Of a stretch of DNA of 64,000 nucleotides, positions 43,165 to 53,913 are shown one piece after another; within the stretch, counting starts at the first letter, position 1, and each line of letters opens with the position of its first letter. The stretch spans positions 102,367,367-102,431,366 of the forward strand of contig OZ038381.1 of NCBI GenBank assembly GCA_964036045.1, written 5' to 3'. The position numbers and the translations under genes are program-made. The stretch is from Eutreptiella sp. 'Long Island Sound 2002'. Taxonomy: Eukaryota; Euglenozoa; Euglenophyceae; Eutreptiales; Eutreptiaceae. The notes beneath the pieces were generated by a model that saw only the letters and a program-made list of their open reading frames with translations, was not told the origin of the DNA and ran no database searches.

Positions 43165-44762
43165 ATTATGAGTGTCCTCACCCCTCACTTGGGGCATGGG
43201 GGACGCCTACGCCGTATGTGGGGCCTCCATGTGTCCTTGGGACATGGAGGGGGGGGGTCGGAGCCCATTGGGGTCCTCCCGTCCTCTCTTCAATGACTTC
43301 CGAGCGGATACAACGCTCTGAGAAGGGAGATGAAGCCAGTTCCGACCCCCGTGGCTATCTTTGGGTCAGTTGGGGTGTGTATCTATGTGCCGGCAAGCCG
43401 CCATTAGCTGATATCATACTCTCCGGTCCACCTGACCTAACCTGATGTGATAGTGTGATAAGCTTGGCGGTTCCGACTATGTGCGGCCATATTCAATACC
43501 GAGGCGCCGCCGGCTGAGATTTATATATCAAAATATCAGGAATCAACAGGGTTTTTTTATCATAATGTTTCCGCAATTTTTCAGCCTTTCGTTCTGATTG
43601 TCAATGTATCGGCAACTGTCAGTTGGCTTGCGATTTTGCGGTAACTGATTGGTTAACTTTCATTTCCAGATATTTTAGCGGAAACCCCGATGACAGGTTA
43701 AATTTCATCAGAAAAAGGTTCTTTGCTTCCGCAATTTTCATGTTATACACTCGCAAAATTAATCCGATTTTTTCAGACATTCAGAATCGGATTTTCGATT
43801 TTCGAGGTCGCCGCACTTGATATTATGAATTTCGAGTGGTCCTACATTTTTCCCTGATCACGAATCAACCTTCTTTTGTTGTCTCATTCATTTTTCTTGG
43901 AGATATAGGCGAAACAAAATTGATTCGTGAGGCCACTTTGAAGAATCATATCTCCGGCACACTGCGAGGAATGCCAATTTAGAGACTTCGGTTGGGACTG
44001 CCTTGGTCTCAACTTAATTTGGAAAGTGTAAAACGCCCTTGGTATGCACACCTGCATGTCCCTCAAAGGATCATGGTCAAGAGGGTAGAAAGTGCTTTAC
44101 AACTCTTGGACCATGATACCGAATATTTGAATATGGGTTTCGAGTGTACTGCACGAGTGCTGGTGTTGCATAGAAACTTATTTTGGGTTCCTACGTATTT
44201 TTAACGGGAAGTAATGTCCATGGAGGGGTATGGCATATCATGGTGGGAGCCACTTTTAAGGGTATGTGTTATATGCATGGTATGTGCTTCGCTTTGCTCA
44301 CGACCATGTTATATATCTCCGTTTGTAGGAAGATATGTGGAGTCATACGTGGCAAGGGGTTTGACCATGTCCCAATGATGAGCTCCCTAGCGCTAGACTA
44401 AGTCTACCGCACATATGGTGCATGTGGGAAGGCTTACGGGGCCACCCACAAGTGCCACTATCAATCTCCCATTTTCATGGTGCGTCTCGGGAGGAGGTTC
44501 GAAGGTGTCCCTATGCGTTCATGTGGGGATCCAAGTGGGGGGATTTTTTGCAAATGGTCCCAAGCAATTGTGTTTCGAACCGTATGTTGATACCATGGGT
44601 GAGCGAAGTTATATACTAATGTGACTACTTTGAACTTTGCATTATTTGCATGTTTTTGACCTCATTTTATGCTCATTTTTGTATTCTATGTGCTCAACTG
44701 GTCGGCTAACAGTAAAGTGCCTAGAGATCTGTGAACTATGGTATGTTGCTTACATGTTGGCA
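43165..44762 (+). repeat. A4 3' LTR, 5' part
   Basis: It matches the reverse complement of 11300-12665. The start is uncertain by about 10 bp. The region 43500-43930 is recognisably homologous to the family B LTR core, including CACGAATCAA/TTGATTCGTG (43859-43929). It ends at 44762 within sequence that in A1 continues from about 265, so roughly 1 kb of the LTR end is missing. Confidence 0.8.
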
Positions 44763-47381
44763 CTGACGGTGGTCGTGTGCATGGTTGTTTCCCTTGCCAT
44801 AACAGACCCAGCACCCGTCGTGCTGAGACCTGTACTCCCGGAACGAGAGCGGTGGGTTCCCGATCCTCCTTGGCTCATTGCCCGTCTTGGGTCCCACCCG
44901 GCTCCATCTGGACTGATCCTGCCCATGGTCCCTCACGTTGTGCGCCACAAACGCGAAGAAATGGGCCTCCTCGTGATCCACCCAGGACCAGGTCCAGTGG
45001 TCTTGGCCACTTCCACTACCATTCTCCGCGGAGTTGGCCATGTCCTCCTGGATCTCTCGATGATGGCGGTCTCCTCGGTGGCCTCGTTGTCCCTGACCAT
45101 GTCGATCCTGCACATGGGCCTCGTTCTTCGCATTGAGCTTCAACTCCAGCGTGATGTACTTCACCATCTCGTCCAGGCTCATGCGGGCGAAGATGACCTG
45201 CATCCTCAGCGGCTCCCCGCGCCTCCACTCCACGTTGTTGAGGCGCAGCAACCTTTGCCCCATGGAGTCTCCAAATACCTCCACGTACACGGCGTGGTTC
45301 AGTCCCAACATCCGGTTGGGCTCGCCCAGGTTCCTCCTGAAGAACTCCATGATACCCGCATGGGTATCTTCCGCCGCCATGATCCTCACCGCAACGCGCT
45401 TCTACGCTCTCTTCTTTTCCTCGTCCTCCACTCTCCTCTTCCAGTGGCCGGGGAGGACGTCTTTCAGCAAGTGGCGGATCTCGCTGGACTCGTTCCAGTC
45501 CTCAACCAGCTTGAGGCTCCGTCGGTACTTCCGCAGGTACCGGTTCCACTCCCGGACCCGCAACTCACCGCGGTCCAGCTGCAGCGGGATGGACCACAAG
45601 TCCTCCAGCTTCTGATTCGGAGCGTCCACCCGCTCCTCATCCTCTAACCACTGGAGGCAGGCCTGCTCCGTACGGATCAGTCCTTCACGGATCTGATCCC
45701 GCAGCTCCTCCTTCAGGTCCTGCGCGAGCCGGTGTGGGAATGTCCGGCATACCCACTTGTCCCGCGGCGCTCCCCGCATCTCACCGACGACCTCCTCGGC
45801 AAAGTCCTCCCAATCCAAGATGAAGTCATCCAGGTTGGAGGGGTTGCCATCATAGTAGGGGATTTTGATTCCCCTGAGGTCGTCAATCCTGATGGCGTCT
45901 CCGACGTCCCCAGCCACAACTCCACCGAGACGGATACCACCTGTGGCCGGGGGGTGTGAGTACACTCCCCGTACATCCCTCTCCTCCATGGAGTGCGGTC
46001 CAGTTGGGCCTGAACCCATGGGGTTTGGAATGCGGGAAGGACTTGCTCCATCGGCCGTCGATATCCCCGTATTGGGGTCCTTCGCCCACAGGTTTCCGCT
46101 GGGATGACCTCGACCATGTCCGTCGGCGCTTCCCATGGTTCGCCCATGCATGGTCTGGCTCTGGATCTCCTCTTCCGCATAAACTGCATGGGCAGTCGTA
46201 GTGATCGGTAGATCCTGGGCGGCATGGGACATCTGTATCGTCAGGCTCCTCGGGTCTGTGGTTACGTGCCCTTCCCGCATGGACCCAGCCGGTGCCGTGT
46301 GTTCCCCGAGCATTGTGGATTCGCTGAACATGGGAACAAACGGCAGCGCACCCGGGTCAACACGCGGAGGCGCGTAGGGTGCCTCTGCAGGGCCGCCCAT
46401 GGGTTTATCCATGGCGCTCCTGAGGGTCTTAACCCGCTCCACCAGCTCTGCCGCGGCCGGCTTTGCCGGGAGCTCCGGACCCGAGGCGAGGGGCTGTAGC
46501 TCCTCTAGCCTTTTCAGGCGTCCCGACATGTCCTCCACCAGGTGGAGGAGGCTGTCCACCACTCGCTGCTGCTTCTCCAGGGCCAGCCCCGGATTCTCCC
46601 GGTACCGGTCCCGTTCCGCTCGCAGCTCAGCCATGTCTCTCTCCGCGGCCGACTGGTCATCCAGGATCCCGGCGACGTCCTCCTCTAGGCCGTCCTTCGC
46701 GTTGTCCAGGCTGTCGAGGCGATGCACGATGGCGTCCATCCCCATCTTTGGGTACTTGCCCATGAGGAAGGACACGTGCTCGCAGTGGCACTCAGCGTGC
46801 TTTACACCTGATCCAGCGCATCCCGCGATTCCTGGCGCCTCAGACTCATCGCCCATGGGCGTATCGCCTATGGCGTCCATCTCTGGTCCCGTGTGCCGGT
46901 GCACAGGTGCCGTGCTGGCCCTGGCTGGCCTCTCCAAGCCCTCGGCGTCGTGCTTCAGGGCAGGCTCGGGGGCCGTATGCGCCCTGGCGGTCGGCGCGGA
47001 CATCTCCTCCGACTCCGAGGGGAAGCAAGTCCGATAGCCATCGGAGTGCCCCTCGGATTCCCACAACCTGACCGGGCTGGGGTCTGTATCCATAGCCCCG
47101 GCGTCCCCTGCCGCGGGCTTGGGTGACCCGCGCTTCCGGTAGCGCCGGGCCCGTCTTCCAATGCTGCCTGAATGGCATGCCTCCTCAGAGTCCTCCGCGG
47201 CGGAGCGGAGGTTGCATGCCTTTCGGCAGCGACGCTCGCACATGGAGACCAGGTCCTCCATGTCAAGTCCTCCTCTTCCCGAACGTCGTACTTCTCTTCG
47301 GGCTTCCACTTCCGGCGTGGTCTTCACCGAGTCCACGATACGCACCCGGGGCGTACTTGGGCAGGGCTCATAGGGGCCCAA
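44763..47381 (-). pseudogene. A5 gag, 3' truncated
   Basis: Open from 47381 to a TAG at 45402-45404 (A2 has AAG), then open again in the same frame to the break. The CGA at the position of the A2 stop 18458 is intact here. Coiled-coil-like helix, Pro-rich linker and capsid-like core match A2 with few changes. The knuckle is cut after HDHRQC, where LTR sequence follows. The likely start is the Met of MEDLVSMCERRC near 47261. Confidence 0.85.
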
Positions 47382-47418
47382 GTCCCCGGGTCGGCGGTAG
47401 GTAGGGGCAGCAGGTACG

Positions 47419-47430
47419 CCTCTGCTACCA
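47419..47430 (-). other. A5 primer binding site
   Basis: TGGTAGCAGAGG on the minus strand next to the LTR edge at 47431, as in A1 and A2. Confidence 0.75.
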
Positions 47431-48904
47431 TAAAGAAGGTCCCTACCAGGACCGGCCCCGCTCTGCCCCTTCCGCCTGTTACCCCTGCTGAATTACTCCG
47501 GATCAATGATTGCATTCCTCAAATTCCAGGGTCCACAATCCAAAAATATGGAAAATACAATCCTCCTTCAACCCTGAATAGCAACCAGATCCCACAAACA
47601 CAGCAATAATTCAATCCACAATCCAATCCACACTGCGGGCTTCCGTTCAGCACACCGGTCGTCCCACGGTGGCGGGCATGTACAAGAATTGCACCAAGGA
47701 AGAAAGCCCTGAAATTGACATATGCACACACATCAGGCAAAGTTGGGGAAGCATGGAAACGTACACAATCACAGCCATAGACCCCTCATTCCCTGGACTC
47801 AAGACCTTCCCTTGTCTCACCAACATGATGCCCTGAACCCAGTCAAATAAGATGGCTAAATGCCATGTGTCAAAAGTCACTACACTAACCCAAAAAGTGT
47901 GTTCATCTCCAATCCTATAAATCCTAGCCCAATAGGGGGGTTGGCGTGTCATGGCCTAGAGTGGCACTCAAGACCATGCCCTACCCTGACATATACTTGG
48001 TTGGACTTGGGGTCGAATGGGCTTAGAGATATGCCCCATGAGTTTGAACTCATAACATACCAAAAACTGCCAATTCACACCATATTGGCCATATATCAAA
48101 TATATGCTCAAAATTGAAGTTACCACTTATCCGAAGGCTCAAAGCATGCATGGAATCAAAGTCCAATATTCATGGAGGATGGAGACCAAAGGTCAATGCC
48201 CATGTACATCCCCTCCTTACTCTCGAAACCCCTTCAGATATGGGCGCCACGCACTGCCCAAGTCAGCCCATGATCTTGAGACCAATTCTTGTAATCCTTC
48301 GTGCGCCAAGCCAAATGGAGTACGCGATCCGGCATATGGTGGTGTTCAACTCCAAAGCATATGCCAACATATGAACACCATACGATGGTTCGACTTACCA
48401 TAGGCTTCTTGCTGTTCGCCGACCAGGTAAGTACACAAAACACGAAAATGAGCAAAAACTGAGGTCAAAAACATGAAAATATGCCCAAATACAAAGTTGT
48501 CATGATAGTATATCTCTATGCTCACCCATGATATCCGCGCATGGTTCAATATACAAATGATTGGAACCCCCACTTGCACGATTCCCCCACTTGGATCCCC
48601 AATCAGGCGCATGGAGATAGCTTCGCCACTCATATCTACATGCCCCATGAAAATGGGGGTGCACTCATGGATCTCTTTGCCAAAGATACCATGAGCAAGA
48701 CATACGCGGTAGACTTAATCTAGCGCTTTGAATTCCACAATTGGGACATGGGCAAGGCCCTTGTCACGTGTGGCTCCCCATCTCTTCGGCCACACGAAGA
48801 TATATAACATGGGCGTGAGCATATCGAAGCACATACCATGCACATAACACATACCCTCAAAAGTGGCTCCCACCATGGTATGCCATGCCCCTCCATGGAC
48901 ATAA
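47431..48904 (-). repeat. A5 5' LTR, proximal part
   Basis: It matches 20814-22287 along its length with scattered substitutions and ends after the same GACATAA. The other half of this LTR should lie beyond the right edge of the window, after B5. Confidence 0.85.
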
Positions 48905-51900
48905 TGAAGCGGTACCCAGAACCCCATGACCATGGTGGGGTATACAGCCGGTCTCCGTGTGCCCACTAACCCCATGTACGGAGGGGAAGACGCCCGGTGA
49001 AGCCCGGTGAGAGCCCGGCTGGAGCGTGTCCCTTGCCGTAAAGCCCCCGTGACGGCATTCCGGCCACTTGGGGCATGTTACCATGCACCGGCAAACTGCC
49101 ATTTGCCCGTATCTTACTATTTCACGCCAATATGCCCCGCACCGCCTTCGGCTGTCGATTCGGCAACCTAACCCTAACAACAGATGTAGGTAAGACGTGT
49201 TTGTGTGAGAGATCTGGGCATTTCAGCTATTAGCGGCCGCATCGGCAACCTATGCGTCGCCCGCTGAGATTTACACATCAGAATATCAGAAATCGACAGG
49301 GTTTTATTTTCATATTGTTTCCGTAAATTTTCACGCTTCCGTTCTGATAATCAATGTTCTGACTGCTGGCGGTTGGCTCGCGACTTTAGCGTAACCGCCA
49401 GTTTAAGTGTTATTTACAGACATTTTAGCGCAATCCGTGACGAAGACTCTAAAGTCTTCAGGAATTGCATTGATGCATCTGCAATTTTCACATCTTACAC
49501 TCGCAACCTTAATCCGAATTTTTGAGGATGTCGAAATCGGATCTTCGAATTCGACATCCCCGCACTTGACTTGACCTCTTTCGAGTGGACCTACGTGCTT
49601 CCCTATGCACGAATCAACTTTCCTTTTGTCTTGCCCTCCATTTGTCTTAGAGATATGGGCAAAACAAAGTTGATTCGTGAGGCCACTTGTGAGGGTCATA
49701 TCTCGTGTTGCTTGCGAGGAATGACAATAAATAAGCATGGGATGTATTCACAATACTCTCGACGTAATTTAGAAGGCTTTATATGCCTTGCGTCTCCACA
49801 CGTGCGCGCTAGCGTAATGGATCATGGTCAAGGGGGTAGAGTTTGCGTTATCACTCTTTGGCCATGATATTGCGTGCGGTAAGATAACTTTCGAGTGTAG
49901 CGCACGAGTGTTGGTGTTGCATACGAACCTCCCTTGAGTTCCTTTGAGCGATTGACACAAAGTTATGCCCTTGGAAGGGCATGACATATCGTGGGGGGAG
50001 CTACCTTTTTGGGCAATATGTGGTATGTGCCATGTGTTGTATTGCGTGCCCATTTGGCGGGTTTGGCTAAGAGCGATACACCCACCAATGGACCTCATAT
50101 TGCACGAGGCCCTTCCTTATACCCCTCACGATCAATTGCAAGCCTAACCTTCGTGGAGGGAAGCTTGTGTGGCGATCCCAAAGCGATGCGTTGGGGGCAA
50201 GGTGTGTGTCTTGCAATTTTCCATATTTTCATGTGCCCACTTGGGAAGTAGCGCGCGTGACCTTTCAAAGCACCCCAAGTGGAGCACATATGTGGAATCA
50301 GAGGTCATTGGTGTCAAGTCATTGTGTTTAGAAGGATTGGTCGATTACTCAATCCAAGCCGAAGATATTATAATATATTTGTGCGCCCTTCAAGGCAATT
50401 TTGGGTGTTTTTTTCGCCAATATTGCTGTTTTTTGCCCGTCATGATGTCAAGTGGTGACCGTGTATCTCAACGTTGCGCCCAATTGACACCATGACTCAA
50501 GTATGTTATGAGGGTACGTACTTCGGTGCCCAACATATCTTGGACCCGGCGAAAAACTCCTCTTGGGCTTGGCCTACCGTGACCGCCATGTTGGCAATTT
50601 AGGACTATCCCAAATCATGTGCTCACGTGGCGACCCTGCCATTCCCAAAACCAGAGGAGTTGGGCGACGCCCAAAAGATATGTTGGACACATATGACTTG
50701 ATACCAATCCTATGGCACACTACGGTCCAAGTCCGGCATGTGCCTCATTTGCCCCAACCATGAGTGTGCACATTTTCGGCCATTTTGAGCAATTTTCCAC
50801 ATTTTCTGCCCGCCGTGCACCATGTTCAGCTACCTCGTGCACGCCGGACGCATGGACCAATGGACCATATATGACATGGGTGTTATGTATATTGGTCCCC
50901 ATGGCTCACACACCACGTGGGCGAAGCGGGGCAACCATCGTTAAGGTGCTAGCCCAAAGTGAGTGTGGACAATTTTGCCATTTTGGCATTTGTGGACCCA
51001 ATTGGGATTGTCACCACGCCGAGTGGCATGGAGATCATTGAGAGCCAAGTGCATGGGAGTCTCAGTAGGACTCGAGGCCGATCGCGAATGGGATGGCGAA
51101 TCGGATCTCCAAGCCGGCGTGGGGATATACTATTGGGAGCACCCCCAAATTTTGGCTCATTTCGAGCAGCCAAAATGACCCCATTTTGGGACCCCAATTT
51201 CACCCCCCCGTGTGGTCAATCGGCGGCCCTATATCTCTATGCCCATGAGAAGGCTGGACCCAATTTCAAGTTGTACACTCAGATGGAAGTCTTAGGTCCT
51301 GCCTCCTATCCTGTGATTTATTGGCCTTGCACTGGCCGGGCAAACCACGTGTGAGAATGATGCCATTTTTGGTAATTTTGGCATCATGACCCCACTTGAG
51401 GAACCCGTGGTGCCCTGATGCTGGGACCTCAGAGGGAACCAGGTGGGGTGGGGGCTCCAGGGAGTGTCTACTCAAAGGGCATAGGGTCGGTTGCCTCGTC
51501 CCTACCTCTGGCGGGTCCGGACAAGGGGTCAATTTTGGAGATTTTTGAGCTAATATCAGTTTGGGCTGAAACAGCGCATTTTCCGCTACCAACTCCTAGG
51601 GGATATTGGCAGGGCCATATCTCTCGCTCAGAGAGTAGTTGGGACCTGCCGTTAAGGGGGCATTGGAAGCCACTGTCGGTTGGCCTTGGACCTTCTTGGT
51701 TTTTTCCTGTGGCTGGGCGGGACACTTCCCCTACTGGCAGGGTTTCAGGGTCCGGACTTGGCAGGGCATTGGTTGTGTTTGAGCCCCCGCCCCTGCCAGC
51801 CACTGAGAGGGTCGGACCTGGGATTGGGATATGAGTTGAGACTGAGTGTCTATTGTCCTGTGTTGCCCTTACCCGAGTCCAGTCTTAAACCCATGTGTAC

Positions 51901-52071
51901 ATATCCTGATGTGTTGCTGTACATACTTTTGTTCCCTTGTTTCAGAGTGGCAAGGATCCTGAAACGCTTTGTCACATGACACGAGCGCAATGATGCCCCT
52001 GTGAGCGTAGTGCTTTGCCTGCCTGCACACTTGTGCGTGTCCACCGCAGCGTCCTGTGGCCAGGCCCCCCA
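48905..52071 (+). repeat. B5 5' LTR
   Basis: 3167 bp with the same boundaries as B3. It shares 5'-type variants with the B3 5' LTR. CGCATCGG/CCGATGCG is broken here (CCTATGCG); the 14-bp CACGAATCAACTTT pair is kept at 49608-49679. Confidence 0.9.
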
Positions 52072-52444
52072 CGGAACGCGTCAAAAGCGTTTCACCGCCG
52101 CGGGGTTACCCATCCCTCGCGTGCCACTCGGGGCTACCAACCCGGAGCAGCGCGGCGCAGCAGCTCGCAGCTCGCAGCTCGCAGCGCAGCGCGGCGGTCC
52201 GCAGCGACGCCCAGAGCATTGCCCTGAGCGACCACGGAAGCGCCGCGACCGTGAAGGAGGTGGACAGACCAGGATTCCCTCATCAGCGAGTCCTATCGGC
52301 CGACCAGCAAGGCCGCACACCCAGTCGCGTCACCCACCTCCACAACCACCGGCCGACCAGCACCGGCCGCACTCCCAGTCCAGTGCTACATCACCCACCT
52401 CAACAACCACCCCAGGACCACTCCATCGAGAGCACCGATGGTGA
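52001..52444 (+). CDS. Small ORF upstream of ORF1 in B5
   Basis: 147 codons, Pro/Arg/Ser-rich, starting in the LTR end and finishing in the ATGGTGA overlap with ORF1. It is the counterpart of 25449-25838. No domain recognised; it may be a leader ORF or non-functional. Confidence 0.3.
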   Translation: MSVVLCLPAHLCVSTAASCGQAPHGTRQKRFTAAGLPIPRVPLGATNPEQRGAAARSSQLAAQRGGPQRRPEHCPERPRKRRDREGGGQTRIPSSASPIGRPARPHTQSRHPPPQPPADQHRPHSQSSATSPTSTTTPGPLHREHRW

Positions 52445-53913
52445 ACTGGGACGAGGCGGGCAAGACGTGGCCGCAGCCCCACCCCCATGCGGCGCGCCTA
52501 CTGCGTGGGTTGCTGTGGGGGCAGCAGTACCGCCACAGCAATCCCCAGTGCGAAGGCGGCATGCCCGGGAGCTTCGAGCTCCGCGAGGATATGGGCGAGG
52601 ACCGCCTGCGGGCAGTGGAGGAATGGCCGCGGGCGGAAGGGTATGAGTACCGCTTCCGCCGGAAGCGCTGGAGGACCTGGACCCGCCCGGACAGGCCCGG
52701 CGAAGGGCTGCGTCCTGATGGGATTGAGGAAGACGAGAAGCCCAACGAGTACCCGTCGGGCGCCTCGATCAATGTCTCCATGTGGGACATGATCGAGAAG
52801 GAGTTCCCGGTGCTGGGGAACGAGCGCAGGCTGCAGGGCAGCAGCAGCAGCGCGTCTCCTGGGACGGAGAAGCGTTCTGCCGGAGACAGGAGGCGGGACA
52901 GGAATCGGCGGGAGTACCAGGAATCCCTGGCCGCCGAAGCCGCCCAAAGCGCCAGGGGCGGAACCCCAGCCCACAGCCCCCAACGGGCCAATGGCGTTCA
53001 CCACCCCGGCCAAGCCACCCTTGGTGACTTCCTGGAAGTCGCCAAGCAGACCAAGGCCAAGCCCCGTCCGCTGCTCCTGAGGAAGTCAGGCCCCAGCAGC
53101 GACGTGGAGTCGGCTCACCGCGGGAGGATGCCGGCCGACCAGGCCAGCTCCAGCGGCAGCGTCGCTCCCCACCAAAGGGATGTGGCGCGCGCCTGCGAGT
53201 GCACCTGTGGGGTGCCCTGCAACCTTCGGGTTGCCCGGCAACGGGCCACGCAGCAGAACGCTGCCGTGGAGGGCGCCGTCGGCATCGCCCATGTGGAGGC
53301 CACCGAGTGGGGCAGAGGCATGAACTACCACGCCTCGACCATGGCAGCCATCGCGGCCGGTCTCACGGCTGCGGCTGCCCATGAGGCAGTGGCTGCCCGG
53401 ATCAGGGGTGAGGTGGCGGCAACCGCCGAGGAAGCCCGCCTGACCCAGGAGGCCATTGCCTGCAAGGAGGTCGAGGTGAAGGCGCTGGAAGAGGCGCTGG
53501 CCCAAGAGAGGGCAAAGAAGGAGGCGGAGGAAAGGGCCCACGCCGAGGCAACGGCCAAGGCCCAAGCTGACGCCGCCGAGAAGGACGCCATCGAGGCCGC
53601 GCGACGGAAGGTCGCTGAGGAGAGGGCCAAGACGGAGGCGGAGCTGGCGGCGTTGGAAGCGGGAAAGGCTCGGCTGCAGCAGGCCCGGGAAGCCGAAGCG
53701 GCTCGTGCTCGGGAGGAAGCCGAAGGGCGAGCTGCTGCAGCCACCGCCTCCGCAATGGAGGAGGCAGAGGCCAAACTGCGCCGCGAGACTCCCCCGGGAG
53801 GATCACGAGTGGAGACCCTTCGAAAGCTTTTCGAAGGGGACGCCTCCTCCAAGATGACGCTGGACGAGGCCGACACGGGCAGCAGTGGGAGCAGTGGCCC
53901 CACTGCCTACTGA
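52438..53913 (+). CDS. B5 ORF1, 491-aa coiled-coil protein before gag
   Basis: The only intact large ORF of family B here. Residues 1-130: a compact region with several Trp (MVNWDEAGKTW, RKRWRTWTRPDRPG). Residues 130-200: basic, Ser/Arg-rich. Residues 250-300: includes the Cys-containing ACECTCGVPCNL. Residues 300-450: a long helix of Ala, Glu, Lys and Arg with heptad character (KEVEVKALEEALAQERAKK). C-terminus: FEGDASSKMTLDEADTG and a Ser/Gly tail. No enzyme motif. It may be a structural or RNA-binding partner of Gag, or the N-terminal part of a larger Gag if the UGA is read through. Function unknown. Confidence 0.7.
   Translation: MVNWDEAGKTWPQPHPHAARLLRGLLWGQQYRHSNPQCEGGMPGSFELREDMGEDRLRAVEEWPRAEGYEYRFRRKRWRTWTRPDRPGEGLRPDGIEEDEKPNEYPSGASINVSMWDMIEKEFPVLGNERRLQGSSSSASPGTEKRSAGDRRRDRNRREYQESLAAEAAQSARGGTPAHSPQRANGVHHPGQATLGDFLEVAKQTKAKPRPLLLRKSGPSSDVESAHRGRMPADQASSSGSVAPHQRDVARACECTCGVPCNLRVARQRATQQNAAVEGAVGIAHVEATEWGRGMNYHASTMAAIAAGLTAAAAHEAVAARIRGEVAATAEEARLTQEAIACKEVEVKALEEALAQERAKKEAEERAHAEATAKAQADAAEKDAIEAARRKVAEERAKTEAELAALEAGKARLQQAREAEAARAREEAEGRAAAATASAMEEAEAKLRRETPPGGSRVETLRKLFEGDASSKMTLDEADTGSSGSSGPTAY

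Larger units (their letters stand above)
40457..44762 (+). mobile_element. Ty3/Gypsy chromovirus, family A, copy A4 (5' truncated)
   Basis: It begins within pol at the point equal to 6597 of A1 (CCTCCCTATTCGTGAAG) and runs through RNase H, integrase and chromodomain into a 3' LTR that is cut at 44762. It keeps the family's only intact chromodomain frame in this window. Its right edge is the duplication junction with A5. Confidence 0.88.
44763..48904 (-). mobile_element. Family A, copy A5: gag and 5' LTR part (duplicate of A2)
   Basis: It corresponds base for base to 18146-22287 at a constant offset of 26,617 bp at both ends. On the minus strand it holds part of the 5' LTR, the primer site and gag, and is cut inside the zinc knuckle at 44763. 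The right edge is the B5 LTR, at the same LTR base as the A2/B3 join. Confidence 0.9.

Noticed and set aside
44637-45647. A 336-codon plus-strand ORF across the A4 LTR / A5 gag junction
   Set aside because: Its coding part is the antisense of gag; the same antisense frame is open in A2 (17900-18850). It is a by-product of GC-rich gag codons, not a fusion gene.
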